DNA of 5,789 nt from Alectryocaccomicrobium faecavium (GTDB lineage: Bacteria > Bacillota > Clostridia > Christensenellales > Aristaeellaceae), in contig DVOT01000253.1 of NCBI GenBank assembly GCA_018713425.1, positions 1-5,789 of the forward strand, given 5' to 3'. Both the position numbers and the translations under genes were made by a program. Positions within the stretch are counted from its first letter, which is position 1; each line of letters begins with the position of its first letter. Below the pieces are notes generated by a model, which saw only the letters and a program-made list of their open reading frames with translations, had not been told where the DNA came from and searched no databases. Positions 5,149-5,789 of this stretch are shown here, in pieces.

Positions 5149-5593
5149 CCAAAAGGCTCCCCTTTCCCAAAGGGGAGCTGTCAGCGAAGCTGACTGAGGG
5201 GTGGCCTTTGCGCCGTAGTTGGTCAATCCCTCCGTCACGGCTACGCCGTGCCACCGTTCCACAGTTCAACATGGTCGCCTCGCTGCGTTCGCACCGCACT
5301 GCGCTTCGCTTGCCCGGTGTTCCGTGGCTGCGCACTGTGCTTCGCTCCGTGTGCTCGCCACTCCAGCCCTTCGGGCCTCCGCCGTTCGCAAAGCGCACTT
5401 GCGATGTTCCCTGTTTCACTGGGGTCTTCGTACCGGCCTGCGCTTCGCTGGCCCGGTATTCCGGGGCTGCGGAGCGCTTCGCGCTGTCCTCGCCCCTCCA
5501 CCCCTTCGGGGCTTCGACGACTACGGCCTGTTTCCGCCACTGGCGGCGGCCTTCGTACGCCCCTTTTTCCTTCGGGAAAAAGGAGGCTTTTGG
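5149..5593 (+). repeat. Expanded copy of the hairpin repeat, 445 bp, with inserted modules
   Basis: The ends are CCAAAAGGCTCCC and AGGAGGCTTTTGG. The left hairpins match copy 1: stem 5156-5165 with 5169-5178, and GTCAGC-GAA-GCTGAC at 5180-5194. A 19-base insertion (5204-5222) precedes the shared TCAATCCCTCCGTC, and hairpin CACGGC-TAC-GCCGTG is at 5236-5250. After GCCACC (to about 5254) the sequence departs from copy 1 for nearly 300 bases and rejoins at the right end, whose final hairpin is CCTTTTTCC-TTCG-GGAAAAAGG (5562-5583). The extra interior is dense in small hairpins and has no credible gene: its open frames translate to low-complexity Arg/Ser/Pro/Gly sequence with no ribosome binding site. 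Confidence 0.75.
5299..5519 (+). repeat. Imperfect internal direct repeat (two units of about 80-86 bp)
   Basis: The units at about 5299-5384 and 5438-5519 are offset by 139 bases. Both begin CTGCGCTTCGCT, continue GCCCGGT-TTCCG-GGCTGCG, and end in a CCC-TTC-GGG type hairpin (GCCC-TTC-GGGC at 5366-5376 and CCCC-TTC-GGGG at 5501-5511). The second also contains AGCGC-TTC-GCGCT (5473-5485). They appear to be duplicated modules inside the expanded repeat copy. Confidence 0.6.
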
Positions 5594-5623
5594 CCGGGCA
5601 ACTTCTTACGATTGTGCCACTAA
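5594..5623 (+). repeat. Conserved 30-base linker, third copy
   Basis: Between the right end at 5593 and the left end at 5624, this segment keeps CTTC-TAC in the middle and the terminal GTGCCACTAA, compared with GTACCACTAA in the linker at 5118-5148. It is one base shorter and the most diverged of the three. Confidence 0.6.
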
Positions 5624-5789
5624 CCAAAAGGCTCCCCTTGATTCGAAGGGGGCGCACGAAGCGCGCGCGCTGTGCGCGGAGCAGCGCGAAGTAAGCCCAG
5701 TAAGGCAAGGAGCATCGCAAGCGAGCCCTGCGAGCGAAGAGAAGCGACTATGCCGCACTGTGGAATGCTGTCGGCGTCAGCCGACTGAG
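5624..5789 (+). repeat. Repeat copy with a 115-base insertion after its first hairpin; runs off the window
   Basis: It opens with the left end CCAAAAGGCTCCCC. The first stem is altered: CCCCTT (5634-5639) pairs with AAGGGG (5646-5651) around GATTCG. About 115 bases (5652-5766) then separate it from the normal second hairpin, GTCGGC-GTCA-GCCGAC (5770-5785) followed by TGAG at the window's edge. The insertion is GC-rich, includes a GCGCGCGCGC run at 5661-5670 and repeated GCGAAG/GCGAGC words, and shows no gene. Confidence 0.65.

Noticed and set aside
5219..5720. Several open frames of 94-159 codons on both strands in the 3' repeat region
   Set aside because: They translate hairpin repeats into Arg/Ser/Pro/Gly-rich sequence, lack ribosome binding sites and overlap each other on both strands. 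These are spurious frames of the kind often mis-annotated in such repeats.

Overview
The window looks like chromosomal DNA of a GC-rich, anaerobic gut-type Clostridia bacterium (Oscillospirales or Christensenellales-like; the order is a guess). The reasons are an electron-transfer membrane protein and a tiny CLEC-tail protein of the kind found in clostridia, strong AGGAGG-type ribosome binding sites, and a hairpin-rich short repeat that I recall from many gut Firmicutes genomes. No rRNA, tRNA, CRISPR, transposase or phage gene is visible.

Layout. Positions 1-263 hold tandem and truncated copies of a short repeat. Positions 225-2661 hold a four-gene minus-strand operon, in transcription order: a secreted rhodanese-like/TlpA thioredoxin-fold fusion, a 56-residue membrane peptide ending in CLEC, a polytopic NapH-like 4Fe-4S protein, and an Rrf2-family regulator. 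All three junctions overlap by 1 to 14 bases. A consensus promoter, with a perfect 12-bp palindrome in its spacer, lies upstream at 2704-2738. Positions 2852-5030 hold two plus-strand paralogous genes for secreted proteins of unknown function, 49 bases apart. Positions 5031-5789 have no credible gene and are filled by further, expanded copies of the same repeat.

How the genes may work together. The 4Fe-4S membrane protein could carry electrons from the cytoplasm across the membrane, the CLEC peptide could relay thiol redox state at the outer face, and the exported TlpA-like CSPC domain would be the extracytoplasmic thiol-disulfide partner. Rrf2 is probably the operon's own redox or metal-sensing regulator, acting at the palindrome. 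This pathway is inferred from domains and gene order. The divergent secreted pair shares the intergenic region, but no functional link is shown.

The most interesting non-coding signal is the repeat. It has inverted ends of the type CCAAAAGG / CCTTTTGG, internal hairpins whose stems covary between copies, loops that are nearly all GNA or GNNA on one strand, and a conserved 30-31 base linker wherever two copies abut. One copy has run into the 3' end of the Rrf2 gene and supplies its last codons and stop.
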